A DNA stretch of 40,999 nt from Rhodovibrionaceae bacterium (lineage in GTDB: Bacteria > Pseudomonadota > Alphaproteobacteria > Kiloniellales > DSM-21159), in assembly GCA_028279885.1 (NCBI GenBank), contig JANQMX010000102.1, positions 1 through 40,999 on the forward strand, written 5' to 3'. The notes beneath the pieces are model-generated. The model did no database searches. It was given only the letters and a program-made list of their open reading frames with translations, and was not told where the DNA came from. The position numbers were made by a program, and so were the translations under genes. Within the stretch, counting starts at the first letter, position 1. Each line of letters starts with the position of its first letter. Positions 18,716 through 27,387 of the stretch are shown here, one piece after another.

Positions 18716-18745
18716 TTGCACATAGCAACCAAATTGGTCTAATAT
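18716..18745 (+). promoter_or_regulatory. Predicted sigma-70-type promoter of the thiolase operon
   Basis: A TTGCAC -35 box (18716-18721) and a TAATAT -10 box (18740-18745) are separated by 18 bases, 63 bases before the thiolase start. The spacer holds an inverted repeat ACCAA-A-TTGGT (18728-18738). It is a prediction from sequence match only. Confidence 0.45.
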
Positions 18746-18808
18746 TCGTTCACTTGGCGGTGCGATGTCCAGATCGCATCGCAAACTCACAAGATCAATC
18801 GTGAGGCC

Positions 18809-19981
18809 ATGACTCGGGTCGCCATCATTGGGGCCGGGCAGACGCCGTTCCGTGTCCGTCCGGATGCCACATTGAAAGAACTTTTCGCCGCCGCAGTAGA
18901 GGCGGCCGTCAGCGATATCCGACACGGATTCGATCCACAGGAGATCGAAGAAGCCTACATCGGCAGCTTGGCGACCGGCGGCAGCCAGCTCGGCAACTTC
19001 GGGCCGCTGATGGCTGAAAACGCCGGCCTGACGGGAGCAGCCGCGCAACGCGTGGAAAACGCCTGCGCCTCTTCGGGCTTTGCCTTCCGCGACGCGGTCA
19101 TGGCGGTTGCCTCGGGACGCGTGCGCTTTGCCTTGGCGGGCGGCATCGAGAAGATGTCCGACCTGCCTCGGGCCCGAAACCGCGGCTGGCTCGGGGTCTC
19201 CGGCGACGTGGAGTGGGAACGCCTGGCCGGCACGAACTTCCCGGGCATCTATGCCATGATCGCGCGCCGCCACATGTACGAGCACGGCACCACGCGCGGC
19301 CAGATCGCCGGCGTGGCAGTGAAGAACCGAAGCCATGCCGTGGCGAACCCGAAGGCGCAGCTGCGCAAGCCACTCAGCCTCGAGGACGCGCTCGCCGCGC
19401 CGATGCTGGCCGATCCTCTTGGATTCTGCGATGCCTGCGGCATCACGGACGGCGCCTCCGCCGTGATCCTCTGCCGCTGGGAAGACGCGGGCGCCTTGAC
19501 CGACAGGCCCGTGGAAGTCGTCGGCAGCGGTGTCGGCAGCGACGTCGTCGCGCTTCACGACCGGGCGGTCTGCACCCGCCTCGACGCCGTCCGCCGGGCC
19601 GCCCAGCAGGCCTATGCGAGCGCCGAGGTCGAGCCGGCCGACATCGACATCGCCGAGGTCCACGACTGCTTTACCATCGCCGAACTGCTCGCCTATGCGG
19701 ATCTTGGCTTTTGCAGCGAGGAAGAGGCGGGCCGCCTTCTCGACGAGGGTGAAACGCGCCTCGGCGGACGGCTGCCGGTCAATGTCTCGGGCGGCCTGAT
19801 CGCCAAGGGCCACCCCATCGGGGCCACCGGTACCGGCCAGATCACCGAGCTGGTCCACCAGCTCCGCGGCAGCGTGGCCGAAACCGAGCGCCAGGTGCCG
19901 GACGCGCGCTATGGCCTTGCGCACAATGTAGGTGGGTCCGGCGGCAGCGCCGCCGTGCACATTCTCAAGGCCCCGGCCTAA
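18809..19981 (+). CDS. Thiolase family protein (SCP-x / archaeal acetoacetyl-CoA thiolase-like)
   Basis: This condensing or cleaving enzyme of the thiolase family has 390 residues. The nucleophilic Cys is retained as C86 in NACASSG, and the catalytic His is H335 in IAKGHPIGATG. EVHDCF (about 284-289) is also typical. The C-terminal CxG motif of classical thiolases is replaced by HNVGGSGG (372-379), the pattern of the SCP-x/archaeal branch. It is followed by an HMG-CoA-synthase-like gene and a DUF35 gene, the same trio as in the archaeal thiolase/HMGCS/DUF35 complex. In the island it could carry out the thiolytic step of the beta-oxidation set. ATG 18809 has GTGAGG just upstream. Confidence 0.92.
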   Translation: MTRVAIIGAGQTPFRVRPDATLKELFAAAVEAAVSDIRHGFDPQEIEEAYIGSLATGGSQLGNFGPLMAENAGLTGAAAQRVENACASSGFAFRDAVMAVASGRVRFALAGGIEKMSDLPRARNRGWLGVSGDVEWERLAGTNFPGIYAMIARRHMYEHGTTRGQIAGVAVKNRSHAVANPKAQLRKPLSLEDALAAPMLADPLGFCDACGITDGASAVILCRWEDAGALTDRPVEVVGSGVGSDVVALHDRAVCTRLDAVRRAAQQAYASAEVEPADIDIAEVHDCFTIAELLAYADLGFCSEEEAGRLLDEGETRLGGRLPVNVSGGLIAKGHPIGATGTGQITELVHQLRGSVAETERQVPDARYGLAHNVGGSGGSAAVHILKAPA

Positions 19982-20023
19982 GGCCAGATACCAAAGCCCT
20001 CGGACCAGACCAGGAACCTGCCG

Positions 20024-21049
20024 ATGTCGACAGAGTCGCCGCCAGATACCGTCCCCGTCGCGCTGGAGGCCTATGCGGCGAGCCTGCCGGCCCTGCGGCT
20101 TCCGGCAACTGCATACCGCGCGGCTTGGGGACAGTGCGCCGCTAAAGGGATGAGGCGCAAGGCCGTGTGCGCCTTTGACGAGGATCCGATCACCCTTGCC
20201 GTGGCCGCCGCGCGCGCCGCCGGAGCGGAGACTCTCACGCCGAATGCGCTGTTCCTCGGCACCACGACGCTGCCCTACGACGAAAAGCCCTCGGCGGCGA
20301 CCCTCGTTTCCGCCTTGACCGCAGAGACCGACCTGCATGTCGTAGAGTTGCACGGCTCCCCCCTGGCTGGCCTGCAGGCGCTGGCCGCAGCCACCGACTA
20401 CTGCCGGGCACATCCCGGACGCCGCGCCCTTGCCGTGGCCGCGGATGCCCCGGCCGCCGCCCCAGACGCGCCCCTCGAACACGGGCTCGGCGCGGGCGCC
20501 TGCGCTTTCACCCTTGGGCCGGGGCCGGGGCCTGTGACCATCGGGCGCTACACGGCCGTAAGCCGGGAAACCTTCGGCAGCCGCATGCGTCGCCGGGAGT
20601 CGCCCTGGACCAGCGATCTCGAACTGCGCGGCGACACGCTCGGCGCCGTGCTCGACGATCTTGCAACGGCCATGGGACCGCTGCGCCCGACGCCGACCCG
20701 TTTGGCGGCCGGCGGTACCGCCGCGGATGTCCGCCGTATCGCGAGACATATGAAAATGCCGCAGGAGGCCATCTCCAATCTCTTTGCAGAGGTCGGCGAC
20801 GCGGGTGCCGCCAATGCCGCGCTGGCGCTTGCCAATGCTCTGGACGAGGCCGCCGCCGGGGAGAGCCTGCTTGCCCTGACCGCGGGCGCCGGCGCCATCG
20901 CCCTGGAGCTCCACGTCAGCGAGCGCCCGGAAAAGCTCCGCGGCGGTCCGCCCGTCGCGACGCAAGCGACCGGCGGACGAGACGTGGACTACGTCGCCTA
21001 TCTCCGCCACCGGGGCATCCTGTCCAGCCACGCCGGAGGAGCCGCATGA
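20024..21049 (+). CDS. Degenerate HMG-CoA synthase-like (thiolase superfamily) protein
   Basis: This 341-residue protein has the general layout of an archaeal-type hydroxymethylglutaryl-CoA synthase. The region HVVELHGSPLAGLQAL (about 105-120) aligns with the active-site Cys segment but has no Cys. The segment that normally holds the catalytic His reads TRLAAGGTA (about 225-233). The segment that normally holds the catalytic Asn reads GDAGAAN (about 258-264). All three catalytic residues appear lost, so it is probably a non-catalytic partner or has another activity. The conserved C-terminal SLLALTAGAGAIAL is kept. It lies 42 bases after the thiolase and overlaps the DUF35 gene by 4 bases (ATGA), which implies a tightly coupled complex. 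The alignment was done by eye. Confidence 0.75.
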   Translation: MSTESPPDTVPVALEAYAASLPALRLPATAYRAAWGQCAAKGMRRKAVCAFDEDPITLAVAAARAAGAETLTPNALFLGTTTLPYDEKPSAATLVSALTAETDLHVVELHGSPLAGLQALAAATDYCRAHPGRRALAVAADAPAAAPDAPLEHGLGAGACAFTLGPGPGPVTIGRYTAVSRETFGSRMRRRESPWTSDLELRGDTLGAVLDDLATAMGPLRPTPTRLAAGGTAADVRRIARHMKMPQEAISNLFAEVGDAGAANAALALANALDEAAAGESLLALTAGAGAIALELHVSERPEKLRGGPPVATQATGGRDVDYVAYLRHRGILSSHAGGAA

Positions 21050-21468
21050 CATCCTACATCTCCCTGCCCCTCTATGCCGCTTCGATCGGACAGCGGCTGA
21101 GGCTGGAGGCGGCGCGCTGTTCCGACTGCGGGGCCTTTACCTATCCTCAGCGCCCCGTCTGCCAAAACTGTCACGGCCGCAGCTTCTCGGCGGAGCGTCT
21201 GAGCGGCCGGGGCCGCCTGCATACCTACACCGTGATCGCCCCTGGCGGGGCGCCGGCGGAATTCGACCACCAGCAAGCGATGACCGGAGCGCTGGCCGTC
21301 GGCATCATCGACCTTGTCGAAGGCCCGCGCCTGACCGCCCAGCTCGCGGATGTGGAGGTCGAAGACTTGCACATCGGCTTGGCGATGCGCGCGGTGGTAC
21401 GCCGGCTCTACGATCAGGAGGGCGTGATCCGCTACGGGACCAAGTTCGTTCCGGACGAGGCGCCCTGA
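21046..21468 (+). CDS. Zn-ribbon OB-fold protein (DUF35 family)
   Basis: This small CoA-handling partner protein has 140 residues. The N-terminal rubredoxin-like zinc ribbon shows four Cys (C25, C28, C39, C42) in RCSDCG and VCQNCHG. An OB-fold follows, with GRGRLHTYTVI (about 55-65) and GIIDLVEGPRLTAQL. DUF35 proteins bridge thiolases or thiolase-like aldolases to other acyl-CoA enzymes; in archaea one links thiolase to HMG-CoA synthase, and in steroid degradation another pairs with an Ltp2-type aldolase. Here it is third in the operon, with its ATG in the stop of the previous gene and GGAGGAG as ribosome site. A structural or CoA-channelling role in a three-protein complex is inferred. Confidence 0.9.
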   Translation: MTSYISLPLYAASIGQRLRLEAARCSDCGAFTYPQRPVCQNCHGRSFSAERLSGRGRLHTYTVIAPGGAPAEFDHQQAMTGALAVGIIDLVEGPRLTAQLADVEVEDLHIGLAMRAVVRRLYDQEGVIRYGTKFVPDEAP

Positions 21469-21516
21469 TCCAGCCACGGCTTCCGGTCCAGGGCGCGGTC
21501 GGCGCCGGCGTCGGGC

Positions 21517-22731
21517 TCACGCAACGCCCTCCCGATCTCCTCCAACCGCCGAGACCAGGTTCTCCAGCGCGGCGCCGGACAGGCCCAGCCGTTCCGCGAT
21601 CACCGCGCGCGTGTCCCCGCCCGGTACGGGCGACGGACGCACGGGCAAGGGATCGTTGCCGACGAAGCGCAGAGGAGATCCGGGCGTCAGGACAGTGCCG
21701 ACTCCCGGTTGCTGCACCTGCGCGAACAGCGGATTGGCGTCCGAGCAGGCCGGGTCACTCTCCACCAGCTCCCGGACGGTCTGATAGGGCCCCCATAGCA
21801 CCCGATGGGCGTCGAAGGCGTGGCCCACGTCGGCCAGCGTCCGGCCCGCCACCCAAGGCTCCAGCATCGCGGCGATGGCCCGGCGGCATCGCCAGCGGTC
21901 AGCGTCGGTGGTGAAGTCGGCCTCTAGGGCCTTTTCCAGATGCCGGAAGGCCTCGCCAAGCCCGGTCGCCGTGCAGAGCGCCGCCCAATGGCGCGGTGTC
22001 AGGGCCGCGACCATGACCCGGCGCCCGTCCAACGTCGCGAAGTCCCGGCCGAAAGCACCGTAGACATCGTTGCCTTCGGCCTGGCGCTGCCGCTTCAGCG
22101 TCTGGACTTCAGCGATGTAGCCCAGGTTGCCCATCGTCCACAGAGCGACGTCCTCCAGCGACAGCTCCACCAGTTGGCCCGCGCCGGTCGCCCGCCGCCG
22201 ACGCTCGGCGGCCAGCAGGCCGAGCGCCGCCGTCAGACCGCAGAGGACGTCCCAGACCGGAAGAAGCTGATTGACCGGCGCGTCGGGTCGCGCCGGCCCG
22301 GTCATGAACGGCAGACCGGTGCGCGCCTGCACCGTATAGTCTACCGCCGCTCGGCCGTCATGCGTGCCACGGATGCTGAGCATGATGAGATCGGGACGAC
22401 GCCGGCGCAGCGTCTCGTAATCCAGCCATGCCTTGGGTGGCATGTTGGTAAGCACGATGCCCGCCTCCACGGCCAGATCCTGAGCCGCCCACTGCCCCTC
22501 CGGCGCACGCAGATCCAGGAACACCGAGCGCTTGGCTTTGTTCAGACCCTGCCAATACAGGCTCTCGCCGCTTTCGGTGATCGGCCAGCGGTGCAGGTCG
22601 GGGCCGCCGCCGGCTTGGTCGATGCGCACCACGTCGGCGCCGAGCTGCGCCAATGCCATCCCGCCCAAGGGCGCCGCGATGAAAGCCGAGATTTCGACGA
22701 CCTTCACATCTTCGAGGACAGCAGCGCTCAT
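21517..22731 (-). CDS. CaiB/BaiF family CoA-transferase
   Basis: This family III CoA-transferase of 404 residues moves CoA between carboxylic acids and so could activate the pathway substrate. The N-terminal signature (VVEISAFIAAPLGGMALAQLGADVVRID, residues about 11-38) is clear. The likely catalytic Asp is D194 in VELSLEDVAL, at the position of formyl-CoA transferase D169. AAGGAAGG precedes ATG 22731. The gene converges with the DUF35 gene and is divergent from the enoyl-CoA hydratase gene at 22839. The shared promoter region holds the IclR-type motif. Donor and acceptor acids are not predictable. Confidence 0.93.
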   Translation of the reverse strand: MSAAVLEDVKVVEISAFIAAPLGGMALAQLGADVVRIDQAGGGPDLHRWPITESGESLYWQGLNKAKRSVFLDLRAPEGQWAAQDLAVEAGIVLTNMPPKAWLDYETLRRRRPDLIMLSIRGTHDGRAAVDYTVQARTGLPFMTGPARPDAPVNQLLPVWDVLCGLTAALGLLAAERRRRATGAGQLVELSLEDVALWTMGNLGYIAEVQTLKRQRQAEGNDVYGAFGRDFATLDGRRVMVAALTPRHWAALCTATGLGEAFRHLEKALEADFTTDADRWRCRRAIAAMLEPWVAGRTLADVGHAFDAHRVLWGPYQTVRELVESDPACSDANPLFAQVQQPGVGTVLTPGSPLRFVGNDPLPVRPSPVPGGDTRAVIAERLGLSGAALENLVSAVGGDREGVA

Positions 22732-22764
22732 TCGACCTTCCTTGAATCAAAAGTGAGTGATATG

Positions 22765-22779
22765 TTCTGCATTGCATAC
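22765..22779 (+). promoter_or_regulatory. Predicted IclR-type operator, site 2
   Basis: TTCTGCATTGCATAC lies in the 107-base region between the divergent CoA-transferase and enoyl-CoA hydratase genes. It matches the TTCTG-N5-C core of the other three sites and shares the following CTATCA with site 1. Confidence 0.5.
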
Positions 22780-22838
22780 TATCAGTTCCAAAATAAGCGC
22801 GATCTCGATCGCTATCAACGGCATATTGTGGAGGTTCC

Positions 22839-23612
22839 ATGACCGTCCAGCGCTGTTCGGACGCCCCCGGCGGCGTCGCCCTGCTTCGCCTCGCACGGCC
22901 GGAGGCGCGCAATGCCCTCGATCTGGCCATGCGCGAGGCGCTGGCCGAGCATCTGGAGGCCATTGAAGCCGACGGCGCGGTCCGTGCGACGGTCATCACC
23001 GGCGACATCAAAGCCTTCGCCGCCGGCGCGGACCTGAAGATGATCGCGGCGGCCAGTCCCATGGACGTCCAGCGGCTCAACCTGCATCGGCTGTGGCGGC
23101 GCGTCTCGGACCATCCGAAGCCGCTGGTCGCCGCCGTCAACGGCTATGCTTACGGGGCCGGCTGCGAGCTCGCCCTGATGTGCGATCTGATCGTCGCCGG
23201 CCCGGGCAGCCGCTTCGCCCTACCCGAGATCAAGGTGGGCATCATGCCCGGCGCCGGCGGCAGTCAGCGGCTTGTGCGCGCCGTCGGCAAGCACCGTGCG
23301 ATGCGTCTGCTGCTCACGGGCGAAGCCATCGACGGGCCAACCGCCGAGCATTGGGGCCTGGTGTCTCAACTGAGCGAGACCGACGAGGCGGTGCTCGACA
23401 TGGCCTTGCAGCTCGCCGCAACGATCGCCGAGCGCCCGCCGCTGGCCGCGTCGATGATCAAGGAGACGCTCCTGGCGGGCGCCGACCTTCCCCTGGATGC
23501 GGCACTGGCTCTGGAACGCAAGAGCAATCAGCTCCTCTTCGACACCGCCGACCAGAAAGAATGCATGGCTGCCTTTTTGGAAAAGCGCACGCCGCGCATC
23601 CGCGGCGCCTGA
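22839..23612 (+). CDS. Enoyl-CoA hydratase
   Basis: This is a classical crotonase of 257 residues that adds water to 2-enoyl-CoA. Oxyanion-hole segments AFAAGADLKM (about 59-68) and NGYAYGAGCEL are present. Both catalytic Glu residues are in place: E110 in GAGCELALMCD and E130 in LPEIKVGIMPGAGG. This differs from the PaaG-like paralogue at 17784-18623, so the two probably do different steps. A GGAGG site lies 5 bases before ATG 22839. It is divergent from the CoA-transferase and converges with the cysteine hydrolase at 23662. It closely resembles PaaF-type hydratases, but there are no ring-epoxidase genes here to support a phenylacetate pathway. Confidence 0.93.
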   Translation: MTVQRCSDAPGGVALLRLARPEARNALDLAMREALAEHLEAIEADGAVRATVITGDIKAFAAGADLKMIAAASPMDVQRLNLHRLWRRVSDHPKPLVAAVNGYAYGAGCELALMCDLIVAGPGSRFALPEIKVGIMPGAGGSQRLVRAVGKHRAMRLLLTGEAIDGPTAEHWGLVSQLSETDEAVLDMALQLAATIAERPPLAASMIKETLLAGADLPLDAALALERKSNQLLFDTADQKECMAAFLEKRTPRIRGA

Positions 23613-23661
23613 AGGCAGGCGCGGCGCGGCCGATTGGTTCCTCCCGGGATCGATCGCAGCC

Positions 23662-24330
23662 CTAAGCCGCCCCACGGCGGGCCTGGCGCCGCCAAGCGGC
23701 CAAGATTTCGTCGGCCGTATGCAGCGGATAGCGCGCCCGATACAGCCCGAGGCTTGCCGCGTGGCGCTCCCGGTTGGGACTGCCCAGCGCATCTTCGACG
23801 ACCACGGTGTAGTAGTCCCGGTAGGAGGCGCTGCGGACGGTGGATTCGACGCAGCCCTCGGTGTTGACGCCCAGGATCACCACCGTCTCGATACCGCGGG
23901 CCTTCAGCACTCGCTCCAGGTGGGTATTGAGGAAGGCGTCAGGCCGCGTCTTCTCGATCACCGCGTCGTTGGCGCAGGGCTCCAGGCCATCGACGAAGTT
24001 CCAGCCGAAGGTGCCGGGAAGGGTGTAGTTCGGGTCCTTGCCATCGCGGGTCTTGAAGCGCAGCCAGGCCGGACTATCCGAATGACCGCCGGGCATGGTG
24101 ATCTGGCGAATGAACATCACCGGAATGCCAAGAGCCTGGCTGTCGCGCAGGAAGGAAACCATGGTCGGCAGACGTTCGACGGTCAGCGAGAGGTCCTTGC
24201 CATGGCGGCCGAAATGGCCCTCCGGGTGGCAGAAGTCGTTCTGGATGTCGACACTGATCACTGCCGTGTGCGGCGGCGCGATCATTTCCTCCAGGGTATC
24301 GTACACGTCGACACCGTTGATCTGCTTCAT
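23662..24330 (-). CDS. Isochorismatase-family cysteine hydrolase 1
   Basis: This is a small amidohydrolase of 222 residues, with an isochorismatase fold. The Asp-Lys-Cys triad is visible: D28 in SVDIQNDFC, K127 in VIEKTRPDAF and C160 in NTEGCVEST. Family members cleave amides such as N-carbamoylsarcosine, ureidoacrylate, biuret, maleamate or nicotinamide. The start is ATG 24330 (MKQING), with GGAGAG 8 bases upstream, and it overlaps the TRAP permease stop by 4 bases (ATGA). A longer open frame continues upstream, but only as antisense-like or out-of-frame sequence. Translational coupling to a TRAP importer suggests that it acts on the imported compound. Confidence 0.92.
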   Translation of the reverse strand: MKQINGVDVYDTLEEMIAPPHTAVISVDIQNDFCHPEGHFGRHGKDLSLTVERLPTMVSFLRDSQALGIPVMFIRQITMPGGHSDSPAWLRFKTRDGKDPNYTLPGTFGWNFVDGLEPCANDAVIEKTRPDAFLNTHLERVLKARGIETVVILGVNTEGCVESTVRSASYRDYYTVVVEDALGSPNRERHAASLGLYRARYPLHTADEILAAWRRQARRGAA

Positions 24331-26369
24331 GGTTTCTCTCCAAGACGTTCGGAAGACGGAATGGTCGGCAGGGCCTGTCGGCGTCCGCGCAGAAGCTGAA
24401 GCCCGAAGCAGCCCCCCAACAGGGCGAGTCCGAGCAGATCGGACGGCAGGCCCGGCCAGATGAGGGCCGCCGACGCCCCGGCCAGCAGCAAACGCAGCGG
24501 CCAACCGGCGGGTCCGACCAGCCAGCCAATGGTCGAGGCCGCCAGCGCCACCGTGCCGACGAAACCGGTCACGGCGGCCAGGGCTATGCTCATGGGATCG
24601 CCGATCAGGATCAGCTCCGGATGGTAGACCAGCAGGAAAGGAACGATGAAGGCTGCCAGCGCCAGGCGCAGAGACAGAAACGCCGTTTTCAGCCAGTTCG
24701 CTTCGGCCATCGCCGCGGCGATGAACACCGTGGCGCAGAGCGGCGGCGTGATGCCCGAGAGGATGGCGTAGTAGAAGACGAAGAGGTGCGCCTGCATGGG
24801 CATCAACTCCAGGCGCACCAGCGCCGGCGCGACCACCGCGGCGGACAGGATATAGGCCGCCGAGGTCGGCAGCCCCATGCCGAGTATCATGGCAATGCCC
24901 ATGGCCAGCAGCAGGGAAAGGAGCAGGTGTTCCTGGCCCAGCGAGATGATCAGGGCCGAGAACTTCACCCCGACCCCGGTACCGGCGATCATGGCCAGGA
25001 TGATCTGCGAACAGGCGATCAGAACAGCCACCGTGACCAAACCGCGACCCGCCAGAATCAACCCGTCCACCAGCGTACGGAGACGGCCGCTCAACATCCC
25101 CGTCCCGCCCAGGGCCAAGTAGGACGCCATCAGCGCCACGGTCGCCCAGAACGCGCCGGTGGTCGGCGTGTAGCCCATGACCAAAAGCCCGATCAGCAAG
25201 GCCAAGGGCCCGAACACGGGCAAGCTGCGCCGCCAGTGCATGAAGTCTCGCGGATGCGGGATATCCTTCTTGTCGACGACGCCGTAGCCGCTTCGCCGCG
25301 CCTCGAAGTGGATTGCGGCGAAGCAGCTCGCGAAATAGAGCACCGCCGGAATCACCGCGGCCAGCGCCACCTCCATGTAGGGGACGCCCAGCAGCTCGGC
25401 CATGATGAAGGCACCGGCCCCCATGATCGGCGGCATGATCTGGCCGCCCGAGGAGGCCACCGCCTCGACCGCGCCGGCGAACGACCGGCGATAGCCGAGT
25501 CTGCGCATCATGGTGATCGTGAAAGTGCCGGTGGTCGCCACATTGGCCGCGGCGGAACCGGAGACGGTGCCGAACAAGCTGCTGGCCACCGTCGCCACCT
25601 TGGCCCCGCCGCCGGTGAAGCGGCCGCTGAGGTAGAGCGCCAGGTCCATGAAGGTCTGACCGCCGCCGGTCTTCAGCAGGATGCCGCCGAAGATCACGAA
25701 CATGGCGATCACCGTCGCCGAAACGCCGGTCACCAAGCCCCATATGCCGCGGTCGGTGCTGTAGAGCACTTCGCTGATCAGCTCGACGGACAGCCCGCGG
25801 TGGGCCCAAGCTCCGGGAAACAAGGGGCCGAAGTAGGCATAGGCGAGGAAGGCCACCGCCAGCATCGGGAAGAACCAGCCGACTACCCGGCGCGCGGCCT
25901 CCAGCAGGACCAGGGTCAGCGCCACGCCCAGCCAGGTATCGGTGGCCGTCGGGAAGAAACCGATCGACATGATCCGGTCGTATTCGATCACGACCCAGCC
26001 GCAGGTCACCAGCACGACCGCGACCAGCAGCCCATCGACGGCAAGCGCGGTCCGGTTCCCGTCCAAGCGCCGCCCCGGCGGGAACAGAAAGAGGGCGAGA
26101 ATCAGACACAACCCGACGTGAGGCGCGCGCTGCTGGATGTTGGGCAGCGCGCCGAAAGCCCCCGTGTAGAGATGGAACAGCGCAAGTGCGAGGGCGACGG
26201 CCGGCACCACGGGCGCCAAACGAGCGGGCAGGTGGCGCAGGCCCCCTGCTTTCTCCTCCTTGCCCGCCGTCTGCTTCTCGACGCCCTTGTGGACATCCCC
26301 GTGGACATCCCCGTTGGTGCCCCCGTCGCCGCCCCGTCCCTCGCCGGAAGGGGTCGGCGCGGCGGGCAC
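24327..26369 (-). CDS. TRAP transporter fused permease (4TM/12TM) of TAXI type
   Basis: This is an inner-membrane TRAP permease with the small and large subunits fused, as is usual for TAXI systems. It is about 680 residues with many hydrophobic segments. The large-subunit part shows conserved stretches such as GSAAANVATTGTFTI, SGGQIMPPIMGAGAF and AMGIAMILGMGLPTSAAY. I chose GTG 26369 because AAGAAGGA lies 8 bases upstream and it starts just after the stop of the binding-protein gene. An ATG at 26420 would overlap that gene by 47 bases and has no clear ribosome site. The first 60 residues are polar, low-complexity and Gly/Asp/His-rich. The operon is binding protein, permease, cysteine hydrolase. 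Confidence 0.9.
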   Translation of the reverse strand: MPAAPTPSGEGRGGDGGTNGDVHGDVHKGVEKQTAGKEEKAGGLRHLPARLAPVVPAVALALALFHLYTGAFGALPNIQQRAPHVGLCLILALFLFPPGRRLDGNRTALAVDGLLVAVVLVTCGWVVIEYDRIMSIGFFPTATDTWLGVALTLVLLEAARRVVGWFFPMLAVAFLAYAYFGPLFPGAWAHRGLSVELISEVLYSTDRGIWGLVTGVSATVIAMFVIFGGILLKTGGGQTFMDLALYLSGRFTGGGAKVATVASSLFGTVSGSAAANVATTGTFTITMMRRLGYRRSFAGAVEAVASSGGQIMPPIMGAGAFIMAELLGVPYMEVALAAVIPAVLYFASCFAAIHFEARRSGYGVVDKKDIPHPRDFMHWRRSLPVFGPLALLIGLLVMGYTPTTGAFWATVALMASYLALGGTGMLSGRLRTLVDGLILAGRGLVTVAVLIACSQIILAMIAGTGVGVKFSALIISLGQEHLLLSLLLAMGIAMILGMGLPTSAAYILSAAVVAPALVRLELMPMQAHLFVFYYAILSGITPPLCATVFIAAAMAEANWLKTAFLSLRLALAAFIVPFLLVYHPELILIGDPMSIALAAVTGFVGTVALAASTIGWLVGPAGWPLRLLLAGASAALIWPGLPSDLLGLALLGGCFGLQLLRGRRQALPTIPSSERLGEKP

Positions 26370-26373
26370 CGGC

Positions 26374-27387
26374 TCAGTCCTTCTTCGCTTCCGGCGGGAC
26401 CAGATGTTCAGGCACGGCATGGCCCTGTTCGGTCAGATACCTGTAGACGCCGATGTGCAGGGGGGCCGTGCCATACTTCAGGGTGTTCTCGACGATGTCG
26501 ACCGAGGCGATCGCCGGGTAGGTCTCGGCGATCTTGTCCTGATGCTCGATCATCGCCTTGAAGATGCGGTGGCCCAGTTCTTCCGGCAGGCGGGTGGTGG
26601 TTCCCTGCGCAATGAAGACACTGCGCACCACGGTCTCCGTCGCCCCGTCGTAGGGCGGCGTGAGCTCGACGAACTGATAGTGCGGGAAAGCCTTTTGGAC
26701 CTTGGCGATCTCCTCCTCGTCGTAGCTGAGGAAGCGCAGAGGTATGGCGGTGCCGATGTCGAGTATCAGGCCGTCCGGCCGATCGAACAAACCGGCCTTC
26801 ACCAAGCCGACGATCCGGCGATCCTTCATGGCATCGCGGGCGTCGCCGTAGCTGCCCGAGAACCAGTCGGGCTCGACGCCGATCAACTCGAACTGATTGC
26901 GGGTCACGCGCTCCGTCGCGCTACCGCGCGAGCCGCCGCTGAAGTCCTGGCCGGCGAGATCCGCGAGGCTTTGAACGTCACTGTCGGCGTTGACGAAGAC
27001 GTAGTAGGCAAGCGGGCTGGTCACCCAGAACAACCGGAAATCCGGCTGCGCCTGGCCTTCCCACGGCCCTACGCCTCGCTGGTACTCGAAGAACTCCGGC
27101 TCAGCAAACAGTCCCCAGTCCGCTTCCTCGCGGGCCAGCCGCTTGCGGTTGTCGACGCCGCCGCCGGTCTCCATGACCGTGACTTCCAGGTCGTCGAAGA
27201 GCTCGCTCAACATCTGGGCCTGAGCCACATGGTAGGCATAGAGCGACGACGACTGCCCGGTCGCGGCGATCGTCAGGAACGTCTTGTCTTCGGCAAGACT
27301 CTGCGATGCCGGCAGGCCGGCCGCAAGCGCGGCCATCGCCGCCGCTGCTGTGGTGGCTCGAAGGTTTCTAAGCACTCTGTGCAACAT
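26374..27387 (-). CDS. TAXI-family TRAP transporter solute-binding protein
   Basis: This periplasmic binding protein has 337 residues. A signal peptide with basic start MLHRVLRNLR and hydrophobic core ends near SQSLA (about residue 31). The mature part has the TAXI pattern (TIAATGQSSSLYAYHVAQAQML; SGGSRGSATERVTRNQFEL at about 145-163). TAXI proteins generally bind organic acids or amino acids. GAGGAG lies 6 bases before ATG 27387. It is the first gene of the TRAP operon. The IclR-type motif is about 280 bases upstream, in the region shared with the lyase gene at 27765. Confidence 0.92.
   Translation of the reverse strand: MLHRVLRNLRATTAAAAMAALAAGLPASQSLAEDKTFLTIAATGQSSSLYAYHVAQAQMLSELFDDLEVTVMETGGGVDNRKRLAREEADWGLFAEPEFFEYQRGVGPWEGQAQPDFRLFWVTSPLAYYVFVNADSDVQSLADLAGQDFSGGSRGSATERVTRNQFELIGVEPDWFSGSYGDARDAMKDRRIVGLVKAGLFDRPDGLILDIGTAIPLRFLSYDEEEIAKVQKAFPHYQFVELTPPYDGATETVVRSVFIAQGTTTRLPEELGHRIFKAMIEHQDKIAETYPAIASVDIVENTLKYGTAPLHIGVYRYLTEQGHAVPEHLVPPEAKKD

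Noticed and set aside
18809-19981. Identification of the thiolase as an Ltp2-type steroid side-chain aldolase because of its DUF35 partner
   Set aside because: Ltp2-type aldolases lack the thiolase nucleophile, whereas Cys86 and His335 are present here.
18710-21052. A 780-codon open frame antisense to the thiolase, HMGCS-like and DUF35 region
   Set aside because: It is a mirror of GC-rich codon bias. It has no domain, its composition is Gly/Arg/His-rich, and the plus-strand genes have clear motifs and ribosome sites.
24621-26561. A 646-codon frame antisense to the TRAP permease
   Set aside because: Gln/Arg/His-rich low-complexity translation, explained as the complement of a hydrophobic membrane protein.
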